From positions 1-64,000 of the forward strand of contig NZ_JAETGO010000069.1 in NCBI RefSeq assembly GCF_016765695.1: a stretch of DNA of 64,000 nucleotides, in the 5' to 3' direction. The translations under genes were made by a program, and so were the position numbers. Under the pieces are notes generated by a model. That model made no database searches. It was not told where the DNA came from and was given only the letters and a program-made list of their open reading frames with translations. Source of the DNA: Sporosalibacterium faouarense (GTDB lineage: Bacteria; Bacillota; Clostridia; Tissierellales; VENL01). Shown here one piece after another: positions 1-8,565 of this stretch (position 1 is the first letter of the stretch; each line of letters begins with the position of its first letter).

Positions 1-63
1 CAGGTGGAGTAGAGTCTCCATCTGAAGCCCCGATGTTCTGCTTTAGCAGAACGAGTTCACTTA
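1..63 (+). mobile_element. Right end of an IS200/IS605-like element with tnpB tail
   Basis: One reading frame from base 3 encodes a Gly-Gly-Val-Glu-Ser-Pro-Ser-Glu-Ala run. This resembles the C-termini of TnpB proteins in clostridial IS605-type elements and is recalled, not searched. It is followed by a small hairpin (TTCTGC, loop TTTA, GCAGAA, bases 36-51) and GAGTTCAC, the layout expected of an IS605 right end. The frame runs on to a stop near base 98. The rest of the element lies outside the window. The last 19 bases (45-63) recur exactly at 42614-42632. Confidence 0.55.
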
Positions 64-85
64 TTATTGTGAGAAATGGTATAAT
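56..85 (+). promoter_or_regulatory. Possible promoter of the first two-component system
   Basis: A perfect TATAAT at 80-85 lies 18 bases after TTCACT at 56-61, which matches the -35 consensus at four of six positions. The -35-like hexamer sits inside the IS-like right end, so the element may have supplied half of the promoter. The downstream regulator starts at 139 behind GGAGG. Confidence 0.45.
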
Positions 86-138
86 TAGGTTGTTATGATT
101 ATTTATATTAAAATGATTTTAGTTTAGGAGGTATTCTT

Positions 139-831
139 ATGTCTAAAATAAATATATTAGTTGTTGAAGATGAAGAAAGGCTTAGAAGATTAGTAGGAGA
201 TTACTTAAAGGTAGAAGGATATAGTGTTATAGAAGCTGAGAATGGAAAAATTGGATTAGAGATTTTTAATAAAGAAAAAATAGATTTAGTTATTTTAGAT
301 ATTATGCTTCCTGAATATGATGGATGGACAGTATGCAGAGAGATAAGAAAAGTGTCAGATGTACCTATTATTATGCTTACCGCAAGAAGTGAAGAGTCCG
401 ACCAATTATTTGGGTTTGAGCTAGGAGCCGATGAATATGTAACTAAACCATTTAGTCCAAAGGTGCTAGTTGCAAGAGTTAAAGCATTATTGAAGCGGCT
501 AAATGAGAATATATCAGATGACCAAAATATATATTTTAATGGATTAAAAATCAATGAAGCGGCCCATAAAGTTTATATTGATGAAGAGCACATAGATTTA
601 AGTCCAAAGGAATATGATATACTTCTATATTTGGTAAAGAATAAAGGACGGGCTTTAAGCAGAGACCAAATTTTAGACTCAGTTTGGGGCTTTGACTATT
701 ATGGAGATGAAAGAACTGTAGATACCCATATTAAGAGACTTAGAATTAAGCTCAAGGAAAAAAGTGATTATATTCAAACAGTAAGGGGCTTAGGTTATAG
801 ATTTGAGGGCAATGAAGAGGTGAATAAATGA
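139..831 (+). CDS. OmpR/PhoB-family response regulator
   Basis: This 230-aa DNA-binding response regulator has an N-terminal receiver (about 1-118) with the acidic pair E10/D11-E12, phosphoacceptor D54, T81 and K103. A C-terminal winged helix (about 130-225) ends in the family signature TVRGLGYRF. The ATG is preceded by GGAGG. Its last bases overlap the start of the kinase gene (ATGA), so the two are translationally coupled. The target may be the secreted protein gene at 2430, whose promoter carries two 11-bp repeats of PhoB type. The signal sensed is not visible. Confidence 0.93.
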   Translation: MSKINILVVEDEERLRRLVGDYLKVEGYSVIEAENGKIGLEIFNKEKIDLVILDIMLPEYDGWTVCREIRKVSDVPIIMLTARSEESDQLFGFELGADEYVTKPFSPKVLVARVKALLKRLNENISDDQNIYFNGLKINEAAHKVYIDEEHIDLSPKEYDILLYLVKNKGRALSRDQILDSVWGFDYYGDERTVDTHIKRLRIKLKEKSDYIQTVRGLGYRFEGNEEVNK

Positions 832-2282
832 GAAAATCAATAAGATATAGATTGTTTTGGGGAATTAGTCTTTTTATAATAATTATAATAGGTTTATCCT
901 GGATATTGAATACCAAATTGCTTGATAAATATTATCTATATAAAGAGAAAGAAATGATTACTGAAAGTGTAAAAGACTTGGATGATTACTATGGAAGTAT
1001 TAATAATGATATCCTAGTTAATAAATTAGAAGAACTAGAAAATAAGTTAAATGCTAATATTTTTATATATTCAAATAATGGAGAAACTAGATATACAACC
1101 TACAATATAAGAGGAAGGGGTATGAATTCTCCCTGGAATATCAGATTAAGCAAACTAGGTGAAGCTAATTTAGCAAATGGTAAGACTGTATTTGAGATTC
1201 AGAAACATACTAAACTACAAACAGAATTTTTAGTTATGGGGTATCAACTTAATAATAGTGACATACTGCTTGTGCAAGTTCCAATGGCTGCCGTGGCAGA
1301 AACGCTAAAGGTTGCCAATGACTTTTATCTGTATATAGCAATATTTTCCATAATAATTGGAGGTATCATCTCTTTTTATTTTTCGAAAAAATTTACTAAA
1401 CCAATTGTTGAGTTAAACCGAATCACAAAGGATATTGCTAACCTTGATTTTAGTAAGAAAAGTGATATTAGGTCAGAAGATGAAATTGGAGAATTGGCAG
1501 AAAACATTAATGTTTTATCCTTTAAGCTAGATAATACAATTAATAACTTGAATTTAGCAAATACTAAATTGCAAGAGGATATAGAAAAAGAAAGAAGAAT
1601 AGATAAAATGAGAAAGGAATTCATATCAAATGTATCCCACGAACTTAAAACTCCTATTTCTCTAATAAAAGGATATTCTGAAGGACTAAAGGATAATGTA
1701 GCTGAAGATAAAGAAAGTAGAGGGTTTTACTGCGATGTAATTATCGATGAGGCTTCTAAAATGGACAATTTAGTTAAAGACCTTTTACACTTATCGAAAA
1801 TAGAGTCTGGTCACTTAGATTTAAAAGAGCAAAGCTTTGATATTTGTAAGTTGACTAATGAAGTCTTAATGAAGTATGAGCCAATATTTCAAGAAAAAGC
1901 CATTAATTTGAAAGCAAATGGATTCAAAGCTGTTAATGTCATGGGAGATAAGGGGAAAATAGAAAGAGTATTGAAAAATTATATAAACAATGCTATTGAC
2001 CATACTATTAATGAAAAGGATATAATTGTTGGTATATACGAAGAAATGGAAGAGGTTAAGGTATCGGTTTTTAATACAGGTAAAACCATACCAGAGGAAG
2101 AAATAGATAATTTATGGGATAGCTTTTACAAATTAGACAAAGCAAGAAGCAGAAAATATGGTGGAACAGGGCTTGGACTAGCCATAGTTAAAGGAATAAT
2201 TAAACTTCATGATGGAAAATTAGGTGTAGATAATAAAAAAAATGGAGTCGAGTTTTGGTTTAAAATAAAAAAAGATAAATAA
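828..2282 (+). CDS. Membrane sensor histidine kinase
   Basis: The 484-aa protein has a membrane segment at about 9-27, an extracellular sensor region of about 140 residues, a second segment at about 166-186, and a HAMP linker (about 187-240). The HisKA box follows with phosphoacceptor H271 in VSHELKTP. The ATP-binding domain shows the N box (NYINNAIDHT) and G box (GTGLGLAIVKG). The ATG overlaps the stop of the regulator upstream, so this is its likely partner. The extracellular part matches no sensor I can name. It ends about 150 bp before the DUF2680-like gene, which the pair may control. Confidence 0.92.
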   Translation: MRKSIRYRLFWGISLFIIIIIGLSWILNTKLLDKYYLYKEKEMITESVKDLDDYYGSINNDILVNKLEELENKLNANIFIYSNNGETRYTTYNIRGRGMNSPWNIRLSKLGEANLANGKTVFEIQKHTKLQTEFLVMGYQLNNSDILLVQVPMAAVAETLKVANDFYLYIAIFSIIIGGIISFYFSKKFTKPIVELNRITKDIANLDFSKKSDIRSEDEIGELAENINVLSFKLDNTINNLNLANTKLQEDIEKERRIDKMRKEFISNVSHELKTPISLIKGYSEGLKDNVAEDKESRGFYCDVIIDEASKMDNLVKDLLHLSKIESGHLDLKEQSFDICKLTNEVLMKYEPIFQEKAINLKANGFKAVNVMGDKGKIERVLKNYINNAIDHTINEKDIIVGIYEEMEEVKVSVFNTGKTIPEEEIDNLWDSFYKLDKARSRKYGGTGLGLAIVKGIIKLHDGKLGVDNKKNGVEFWFKIKKDK

Positions 2283-2301
2283 CACAAATTTTAAAACTCC
2301 T

Positions 2302-2334
2302 TGTCACAAAACTGTCACAAACTCTCCATATAAT
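2302..2334 (+). promoter_or_regulatory. Promoter with tandem PhoB-like boxes
   Basis: Two 11-bp direct repeats, TGTCACAAAAC (2302-2312) and TGTCACAAACT (2313-2323), abut each other and cover the place where a -35 element would sit. TATAAT follows at 2329-2334. OmpR/PhoB-type regulators bind such 11-bp repeats overlapping a weak -35. The kinase-regulator pair directly upstream is the obvious candidate. Confidence 0.7.
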
Positions 2335-2429
2335 AAGGGTGAGGAAATTGAAGAATTACTGTTTCAGTATATTCTATACTGATTATAATATACAATTTCC
2401 TTAACAAAAAATGAAGGGAGAGAATTTTA

Positions 2430-2924
2430 ATGAAAAAATTAATTTCAGTATCATTAGTAGCAGTCGTGCTATTAGCTTTAGGAGGAATAACATTTGCCAG
2501 TGGATTTGATGGTCCTGCAGATACTTATTCTAAATTAGCTGATATCTCTGTAGAAGAGGCATATCAACAAAGGGGAATTGATAAAACCTTTGGACAATTG
2601 GCAGAAGAAAATGGTTTCTTTGAAGAATTTAGAAATGCTAATTTGGAATATAAAAAGGCAATATTGGAAGAAAAGGTTGAAGAAGGTGTTATAACCCAAG
2701 AGCAAGCAGAAGAGATAATAAAGGCAATGGAAGAAGGATGTACTTTAGAGCCTGGGACTAATAGATGGGGACAAGAATATGGACTCTGTTTTGGAACGAA
2801 TTATGGTAACCAGGGAATAGGAATGAATGGAGCAAATGGGCAAGGATTGGGTAAAGGCAGAGGATATGGTCAAAGAAGGGGAAATGGAAGAGGCTTTGGC
2901 TTTTCTAAATGGAATGAACAATAG
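2430..2924 (+). CDS. Secreted DUF2680-like protein with Gly-rich tail
   Basis: The 164-aa product begins with a clear signal peptide (about 1-24, ending in TFASG). A mainly helical segment follows (about 45-105) with the pattern EYKKAILEEKVEEGVITQEQAEEII, split here as EYKKAILEEK and VITQEQAEEII, typical of DUF2680-type proteins. The tail from about 110 is rich in Gly, Arg and Asn (repeated GRG and GQG) and contains two Cys. AGGGAGAG precedes the ATG. It stands alone behind a promoter with PhoB-like repeats and so probably belongs to the regulon of the upstream two-component system. Its function is unknown; a cell-envelope location is inferred. Confidence 0.72.
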   Translation: MKKLISVSLVAVVLLALGGITFASGFDGPADTYSKLADISVEEAYQQRGIDKTFGQLAEENGFFEEFRNANLEYKKAILEEKVEEGVITQEQAEEIIKAMEEGCTLEPGTNRWGQEYGLCFGTNYGNQGIGMNGANGQGLGKGRGYGQRRGNGRGFGFSKWNEQ

Positions 2925-3249
2925 TAATTAAATCAAATAGTTTTTTCAATGATAAAAAGTGTAGTATGCCATAAAATGTAAAGATTAAGGGACTTCTTTT
3001 ATAGCAACAGTTGATTAATATAACTGTTTATTATGAAGGAAGTTTCTTCATTTATATAATAACAAATAACTTTGCATATAGTCAGTAAGAGTAGTATTAT
3101 AGACAGTAATAGGGCTAGAGATATTTTATTCATAATCAAAATTCTTATAAGCATACTAAACAATAAATATAGGACTCAATATGATTCGATTTAGTCATTA
3201 ATAATATAAATTTTTTCAGTGTAGATTATATATGATAGGAGGTAGGAGA
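2925..3249 (+). other. Intergenic region before the aro operon
   Basis: No gene was found. Weak inverted repeats lie near 3008-3030 (AACAGTT/AACTGTT) and 3033-3050 (TGAAG/CTTCA), which may end the preceding transcript. Very AT-rich sequence follows and presumably holds the aro promoter, but no convincing -35/-10 pair could be fixed. Confidence 0.4.
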
Positions 3250-4539
3250 TTGGCAAGAGTTAGAATTGTACCATCTAAATTAAAGGGAGAAATAAAAGCT
3301 CCACCATCGAAAAGTATTACTCATAGAGCTATAATTTGTGGAGGTATAGCTGATGGTATTAGTAATATTGATAATGTAGTTTTTTCAGAAGATATTATAG
3401 CTACATTAAATGGAATGAAGTCCTTTGGAGCTAATGATATTACTAAAGCATATACACATACTAATATAAGAGATAATCTTACTATTAAAGGTAATGGAAA
3501 ATTAGAAGTAATAGAAAATACAATTAATTGTTCGGAATCAGGGTCGACTTTAAGATTCTTAATACCTTTAGGAGCGTTATGTGATAAAGAAATCACATAT
3601 ACAGGGAGAGGAAAACTAATTGAACGACCATTAGAACAGTATTATAAAATCTTTAATGAACAAAATATAGAGTATTCAAATCAAAATAATAAATTGCCTC
3701 TTATAGTTAAAGGACGATTAAATCCAGGAGATTTTAAATTAAAGGGGGATATAAGTTCCCAGTTTATAACAGGACTTATGCTTGCTCTTCCATTATTAGA
3801 AGGTGATTCAAGAATATTGTTAACTACAGAATTAGAATCTAAAGGTTATGTGGACTTAACTATGGATATATTAAAAAGATTCTCAATTGAAATAGAAAAT
3901 AATGATTATAATGAATTTTACATAAAGGGCAATCAAAAATACCAGTCTAATAGTATTAGAGTTGAGGGAGATTTCTCCCAGGCAGCCTTTTGGTTAGTGG
4001 CTGGATTATTAGGTAAGAATATAAAATGTAGAGATATCCATAAAGACTCACTACAAGGAGATAAAGCAATTCTAAATATAATTAAAAGCATGAAAGGTAA
4101 TATAAATATAAAAAATGATTACATACAAACTAAGGAATCTTTAACAAAGGGAGCAACAGTAGACGCTTCTCAATGTCCTGATTTAGTACCAGTAGTGGCA
4201 GCATTGGGGGCGGTGAGCAGAGGGACTACTACAATAATTAATGCTGAAAGATTAAGAATTAAAGAATCAGATAGGCTTAAGGCTATAGCAACTGAACTCA
4301 ATAAGCTGGGAGCAGATATTAAAGAGACAAAGGATGGTTTGAGAATAGAAGGTAAAGACAGATTAAATGGTGGCGAAGTGGATAGCTGGAATGATCATAG
4401 GATTGCTATGGCTTTAGGAATTATATCTATTAAATGTTCTAAAGAAGTAATTATTAATAATAGTGACGTAGTAAAGAAATCCTATCCTCATTTCTGGGAC
4501 GATTTTCAAAAATTAAAAGGGAATATAAAGTATATATAA
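3250..4539 (+). CDS. aroA: 3-phosphoshikimate 1-carboxyvinyltransferase (EPSP synthase)
   Basis: AroA joins shikimate 3-phosphate and phosphoenolpyruvate to give EPSP, the sixth step to chorismate. I chose the TTG at 3250: AGGAGG at 3237-3242 is seven bases upstream, and the product then begins ARVRIVPSKLKG, as is normal for the family. The ATG at 3232 would overlap that ribosome site. Visible signatures are PPSKSITHRA near the N-terminus, SGSTLRFLIPLG, DISSQFITGLMLALP, RLRIKESDRL and WNDHRIAMALG near the C-terminus. The length of 429 aa is normal. It is the first gene of a six-gene aro operon, 21 bp before aroB. Confidence 0.95.
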   Translation: MARVRIVPSKLKGEIKAPPSKSITHRAIICGGIADGISNIDNVVFSEDIIATLNGMKSFGANDITKAYTHTNIRDNLTIKGNGKLEVIENTINCSESGSTLRFLIPLGALCDKEITYTGRGKLIERPLEQYYKIFNEQNIEYSNQNNKLPLIVKGRLNPGDFKLKGDISSQFITGLMLALPLLEGDSRILLTTELESKGYVDLTMDILKRFSIEIENNDYNEFYIKGNQKYQSNSIRVEGDFSQAAFWLVAGLLGKNIKCRDIHKDSLQGDKAILNIIKSMKGNINIKNDYIQTKESLTKGATVDASQCPDLVPVVAALGAVSRGTTTIINAERLRIKESDRLKAIATELNKLGADIKETKDGLRIEGKDRLNGGEVDSWNDHRIAMALGIISIKCSKEVIINNSDVVKKSYPHFWDDFQKLKGNIKYI

Positions 4540-4560
4540 TCTATGAGAGGTGTAAATCTG

Positions 4561-5637
4561 ATGGATGATTTAAAGGTTAGGCTTCCCCATAAAAGCTACG
4601 ATATTTTTATTGGGAGTAATATTTTGAAAGATATAAGAGAACAAATAAATAATACAGTTAATCTAGATAATTCTGTTAAAAAGATTGCGATTATAACAGA
4701 CAGTAATGTAGAAAAAATTTATGGAAGTACTATAGTAGAATTGCTTAGCTATGATAATACCATTGGAATTAAGCTTATTACTATAAGACCAGGGGAGCAA
4801 AGCAAAAACTTAAAAACAGTAGAAAGGCTATATAATGAGCTTTTAGACTTTCATATAACTCGAAGTGATTTAATAATTGCCTTTGGAGGAGGAGTGGTAG
4901 GAGATATTAGTGGATTTGTTGCCGCTACTTTTTTAAGAGGAGTACCATTTATACAGATTCCTACTACATTGTTGGCTCAAGTAGATAGTAGTGTGGGAGG
5001 CAAAGTAGCTATTAATTTGCCAAAAGGGAAAAATCTTGTAGGAAGTTTTTATCATCCTGATGGAGTTTTTATAGATGTAGGTTTATTACAAACATTAAAA
5101 GATAGATATTTTACCGATGGATTATCAGAGATAATAAAATATGGTTGTATAAAAGATAGAGATTTATTTTATCAATTACTTAGGCTAGATGAACTAAATA
5201 AGAATTCTAAGGATATAGCAAATATAATATATAAATGCTGCGATATTAAAAGAAAAATTGTAGAAGAAGATGAAAGAGATATTGGAAATAGAATGATTTT
5301 AAATTTTGGACATACAATCGGTCATGCAATAGAGAAGGCATATAATTACAAAAAATATACCCATGGAGAAGCTGTAGCGATGGGAATGTACCATATAACT
5401 AATAAAAGTGAAGCTCAAGGTTTGACTGAAAGAGGGACTACTAAAATCCTAAAAAAAATTTTAGAAAAATATAATTTACCCTATGAGCTTCCCGATGTAG
5501 TGAGAGATGAAATATTAGACAATGTTAAGCTTGATAAGAAGACTAAAGGAGATACTATAAATCTAATACTTTTAAGTAAAATTGGAGAAGGGTATATAAA
5601 AGAAATTAATATCACTGAAGTTTCAAAATTCATATAA
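4561..5637 (+). CDS. aroB: 3-dehydroquinate synthase
   Basis: AroB is the NAD- and metal-dependent cyclase turning DAHP into 3-dehydroquinate, the second shikimate step. The likely start is the ATG at 4561, with AGAGGTG at 4546-4552 as its ribosome site; an in-frame ATG at 4543 would contain that site. Family features seen are PGEQSKNL, the nucleotide-binding AFGGGVVGDISGFVAATFLRG, and metal-ligand motifs including NFGHTIGHAIEKA and HGEAVAMGM. The length of about 358 aa is normal. A palindromic repeat follows the stop, before aroC. Confidence 0.95.
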   Translation: MDDLKVRLPHKSYDIFIGSNILKDIREQINNTVNLDNSVKKIAIITDSNVEKIYGSTIVELLSYDNTIGIKLITIRPGEQSKNLKTVERLYNELLDFHITRSDLIIAFGGGVVGDISGFVAATFLRGVPFIQIPTTLLAQVDSSVGGKVAINLPKGKNLVGSFYHPDGVFIDVGLLQTLKDRYFTDGLSEIIKYGCIKDRDLFYQLLRLDELNKNSKDIANIIYKCCDIKRKIVEEDERDIGNRMILNFGHTIGHAIEKAYNYKKYTHGEAVAMGMYHITNKSEAQGLTERGTTKILKKILEKYNLPYELPDVVRDEILDNVKLDKKTKGDTINLILLSKIGEGYIKEINITEVSKFI

Positions 5638-5638
5638 G

Positions 5639-5670
5639 GGAAATACATATTAAAACTTTATGTAATTTCC
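5639..5670. repeat. Short palindromic repeat, copy A, with possible internal promoter
   Basis: An imperfect inverted repeat starts with GGAAATACATA and ends with TATGTAATTTCC, with one bulged base. Related copies are seen at 39251-39281, 49739-49808 and, as a half copy, at 10578-10603. TTAAAA (5650-5655) and TATAAT (5673-5678), 17 bases apart, could form a promoter for aroC within and beside it. Confidence 0.5.
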
Positions 5671-5730
5671 GATATAATAAGGTTATTTAAAATATGTAAA
5701 AAATACTTTGTTTATGCTAGGAGGTTAAAA

Positions 5731-6834
5731 ATGGGGGACGTTTTGGGAGATAACATAAAGTTGACTATATTTGGAGAATCCCATGGTAAAGGTGTAGGTA
5801 TTGTAATTGACGGTATTCCTTCTGGGATTAGGCTTGACTTAGAATACATAAATTTTCAAATGCAAAGAAGAGCTCCGGGCAAAAGTAAATTGGTCACAGG
5901 TAGAAAAGAAAAGGATAATTTCGAAATAATAAGTGGTTTTTTTAATGGTAGAACGACAGGAACGCCATTAGCTTCTATGATATGGAATAAGGATAAAAGG
6001 TCTAAGGATTATGAGGAGATAAAAAACATTATGAGACCAGGACATGCTGACTATACTGGACATATAAAATATTCTGGTTTCAATGACTATAGAGGTGGTG
6101 GACATTTCTCAGGTAGATTAACAGCTCCTCTAGTTTTTGCAGGTGCAATAGCCAGACAGATACTAAAGAATAAGTTGAATATTTGTTTTGGGAGCCATAT
6201 TTGTAGTATTGGAGATATAGAGGGAGAAAAGTTTGATGATGTAAGTATCAGTGAAGATTTATTAACTGATTTATCTCAAATAGAGCTGCCAGTGATTGAT
6301 ATTGATAAGAGAAGAGAAATGGAAGAACTTATCTTAGAAGCAAAGAGCAATAGAGATTCTGTTGGTGGTATAGTTGAGACCGCAATATTAAATTTACCGT
6401 CGGGCATAGGAGCACCATTTTTCATGTCTATTGAAAGTAAAATTGCTCAAATGATTTTTTCTATACCTGGAATTAAAGGAATAGAGTTTGGAAAGGGATT
6501 CGATATAACTAAGTTGAGTGGGAGTCAAAGTAATGATAGTTTTTACTTTGATAAAGATACAGTAAAAACCCATACAAATAATAATGGAGGTATCTTAGGT
6601 GGCATAACTAATGGTATGCCCGTAATCTTTAGAGTTGCAATTAAACCTACACCTTCAATAGGAAAGAGACAAAAGACCATTAATATAGAAGATAAGAAGG
6701 AAGTCTTTCTAGAAATCGAGGGAAGACATGATCCTTGTATTGTACCAAGGGTGGTACCAGTTGTAGAAGCAGTGGCTGCTCTGGCTATATTGGATTTAAT
6801 GATTGAAGGGGAGGGTACAAAATGGATGATTTAG
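5731..6834 (+). CDS. aroC: Chorismate synthase
   Basis: AroC converts EPSP to chorismate using reduced flavin, the last step of the common pathway. The N-terminus reads GDNIKLTIFGESHGKGVG, whose GESHG is the family signature. RRAPG, RPGHADYTG and RGGGHFSGRLTA follow, then GGILGGITNGMP and the C-terminal GRHDPCIVPR. The length of 367 aa is typical. AGGAGG precedes the ATG. Its 3' end overlaps the chorismate mutase gene by 13 bp, so the enzyme making chorismate is coupled to one using it. Confidence 0.95.
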   Translation: MGDVLGDNIKLTIFGESHGKGVGIVIDGIPSGIRLDLEYINFQMQRRAPGKSKLVTGRKEKDNFEIISGFFNGRTTGTPLASMIWNKDKRSKDYEEIKNIMRPGHADYTGHIKYSGFNDYRGGGHFSGRLTAPLVFAGAIARQILKNKLNICFGSHICSIGDIEGEKFDDVSISEDLLTDLSQIELPVIDIDKRREMEELILEAKSNRDSVGGIVETAILNLPSGIGAPFFMSIESKIAQMIFSIPGIKGIEFGKGFDITKLSGSQSNDSFYFDKDTVKTHTNNNGGILGGITNGMPVIFRVAIKPTPSIGKRQKTINIEDKKEVFLEIEGRHDPCIVPRVVPVVEAVAALAILDLMIEGEGTKWMI

Positions 6835-7091
6835 AAAAATTAAGAAGAGAAATTGATAAAATAGATGAGGAACTTGTAAAAAACTTTGAAAAAAGAATGG
6901 AAGTTGTATTAAGAATTGGAGAGTACAAAAAGAAAAATGGATTGAGCGTAATTAATAAATCAAGAGAAGATGACGTAATAGAGAAGAATATAAATAGGTT
7001 GAAAAATAAAGAGCTGGAAGAATATTTAAAAGAATTTATAATTGAGTTAATGGATATTAGCAAAAAACTCCAAAGTAAAAAACATAATTAG
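6822..7091 (+). CDS. Chorismate mutase, small monofunctional AroQ type
   Basis: The 89-aa all-helical protein begins MDDLEKLRREIDKIDEELV, the usual first helix of AroQ-class mutases. It contains RMEVVLRIGEYKKKNGL and a late E-rich helix. It would convert chorismate to prephenate, leading to phenylalanine and tyrosine. It stands alone, without the fused prephenate dehydratase or DAHP synthase found in some relatives. The start overlaps aroC by 13 bp, with GGGGAGG-type sequence before the ATG. aroE follows after 46 bp. Confidence 0.87.
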   Translation: MDDLEKLRREIDKIDEELVKNFEKRMEVVLRIGEYKKKNGLSVINKSREDDVIEKNINRLKNKELEEYLKEFIIELMDISKKLQSKKHN

Positions 7092-7137
7092 GCAATTCAC
7101 AAGGTGAGACTAAACATAATATACGAGGTGTGATATA

Positions 7138-7959
7138 TTGAAAAATATTTATGGATTAATAGGAGAGAAGCTTGGACATAGTTTTTCTCCTCAAATACAT
7201 TCACTTATATTTCAACATTTAGGTATTAAGAGCTACTACCATTTATTTGAAGTAAAAAAAGAAGAGCTTCGAACTGCTATTGAGGGGTTAAAGGTATTAG
7301 GAACAAAAGGAGTAAATGTTACTATTCCCTATAAGGTTGATGTTATTGGTTGCATAGATAAATTGGCCAACGAAGCAGCCGAGATTGGAGCAATCAATAC
7401 TATAGTTTTTAACGATAACTATACAAAAGGATATAATACGGATTATTTTGGCTTTATCATGCTATTAGATAAAAATAATGTCTCAATTTTAGATAAAACT
7501 GTAGTTGTATTAGGAACGGGAGGAGCTTCTAGAGCAGCAGTAAAGGCTTTAAAAGATAAAGGAGCTAGTGAGATAATATTGGTAAGTAGAAATCCTGAAA
7601 AAGCTAAAAGAAAATATAATAGCTTGAAAATTATATCCTATGATGAAATATCTAAACTAGAAAACAAAGACATAATTATAAATTGTACACCTGTAGGAAT
7701 GTATCCAGATACAGATAAGTCACCTATAGGTAAAAAAGAGATAGAAGGATGTCGTGTCGTTTTAGATTTGATTTACAATCCTAGAGAAACTTTATTAATA
7801 AAGCAGGCTAGGGAGCTTAATATAAAAGCTGATAATGGACTATATATGTTAGTTGGTCAGGCTATAAAAGCTCAAGAACTATGGCAAGGGACTAAAATCG
7901 ACAGTACAATTACAAATGTGATTTTTAAAGAAATAGAAATATTTTTTAATTGGAGATGA
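7138..7959 (+). CDS. aroE: Shikimate dehydrogenase
   Basis: AroE reduces 3-dehydroshikimate to shikimate with NADPH. The start is a TTG with GAGGTG upstream. The N-terminal substrate domain has GEKLGHSFSPQIH and NVTIPYK (catalytic Lys). The nucleotide fold has VLGTGGASRAAVKAL and VSRNPEKAK. INCTPVGMYP and DLIYNPRETLLIKQAR are also diagnostic. The length of 273 aa is normal. It lies between chorismate mutase and aroQ, only 4 bp from the latter. Confidence 0.94.
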   Translation: MKNIYGLIGEKLGHSFSPQIHSLIFQHLGIKSYYHLFEVKKEELRTAIEGLKVLGTKGVNVTIPYKVDVIGCIDKLANEAAEIGAINTIVFNDNYTKGYNTDYFGFIMLLDKNNVSILDKTVVVLGTGGASRAAVKALKDKGASEIILVSRNPEKAKRKYNSLKIISYDEISKLENKDIIINCTPVGMYPDTDKSPIGKKEIEGCRVVLDLIYNPRETLLIKQARELNIKADNGLYMLVGQAIKAQELWQGTKIDSTITNVIFKEIEIFFNWR

Positions 7960-7963
7960 AAAA

Positions 7964-8395
7964 ATGAAGCTGCTAATATTAAATGGCCCCAATATTAATA
8001 TGCTGGGGAAAAGGGAAAGGGCAATATATGGAGAATCTAGCTATGAAGACTTGTGTGAATATATCAGAGTAAATGGGCAGAATCTATCTATTAATGTAGA
8101 TATATTACAAAGTAATATTGAGGGAGAGTTAGTTACATATATTCAAGATGCTTATGACAAATATGATGGGATTATAATTAATCCAGCTGCTTATACCCAC
8201 TATAGTATAGCAATTTATGATGCTCTTAAAGCAGTAGATATTCCTACTGTGGAGGTTCATATAAGCAATATTTATGCTAGGGAGGAGTATAGAAGAAAGT
8301 CAGTTGTTGCTCCTGCATGTATAGGACAAATTTCTGGATTTGGAATATATAGCTATGTTATGGGTATGATGGCTTTGATAAATAAAGCAAAGTAA
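7964..8395 (+). CDS. aroQ: 3-dehydroquinate dehydratase, type II
   Basis: The 143-aa protein begins with ILNGPNINMLGKRE, the signature of the type II (trans, dodecameric) dehydratase. It then has LQSNIEGELV, the catalytic region NPAAYTHYSIAIYDAL and the VEVHISNIYAREEYR segment. It converts 3-dehydroquinate to 3-dehydroshikimate. It ends the aro gene run; shikimate kinase and DAHP synthase are not in the window. No strong terminator follows. Confidence 0.95.
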   Translation: MKLLILNGPNINMLGKRERAIYGESSYEDLCEYIRVNGQNLSINVDILQSNIEGELVTYIQDAYDKYDGIIINPAAYTHYSIAIYDALKAVDIPTVEVHISNIYAREEYRRKSVVAPACIGQISGFGIYSYVMGMMALINKAK

Positions 8396-8565
8396 AAATA
8401 TGGAACAAAGTTCTAGAAGTTTCGTCTAAAAAGTAGATATGTTATTTAATTTGAGGAAAAAGAGACTAAATAAGTTGCAGTTTAGACGGAGTCTTATGAA
8501 AACATATTCTGTTTGCAAATATGCAATTTGTTAAATTAGGTGAAATAAAAAAAGGGGGGCGTTGT

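Noticed and set aside
8423-8488. Inverted repeat CGTCTAAA/TTTAGACG before the DUF4349 gene as a riboswitch or terminator
   Set aside because: The 50-base loop has no recognised riboswitch core and no T run follows.
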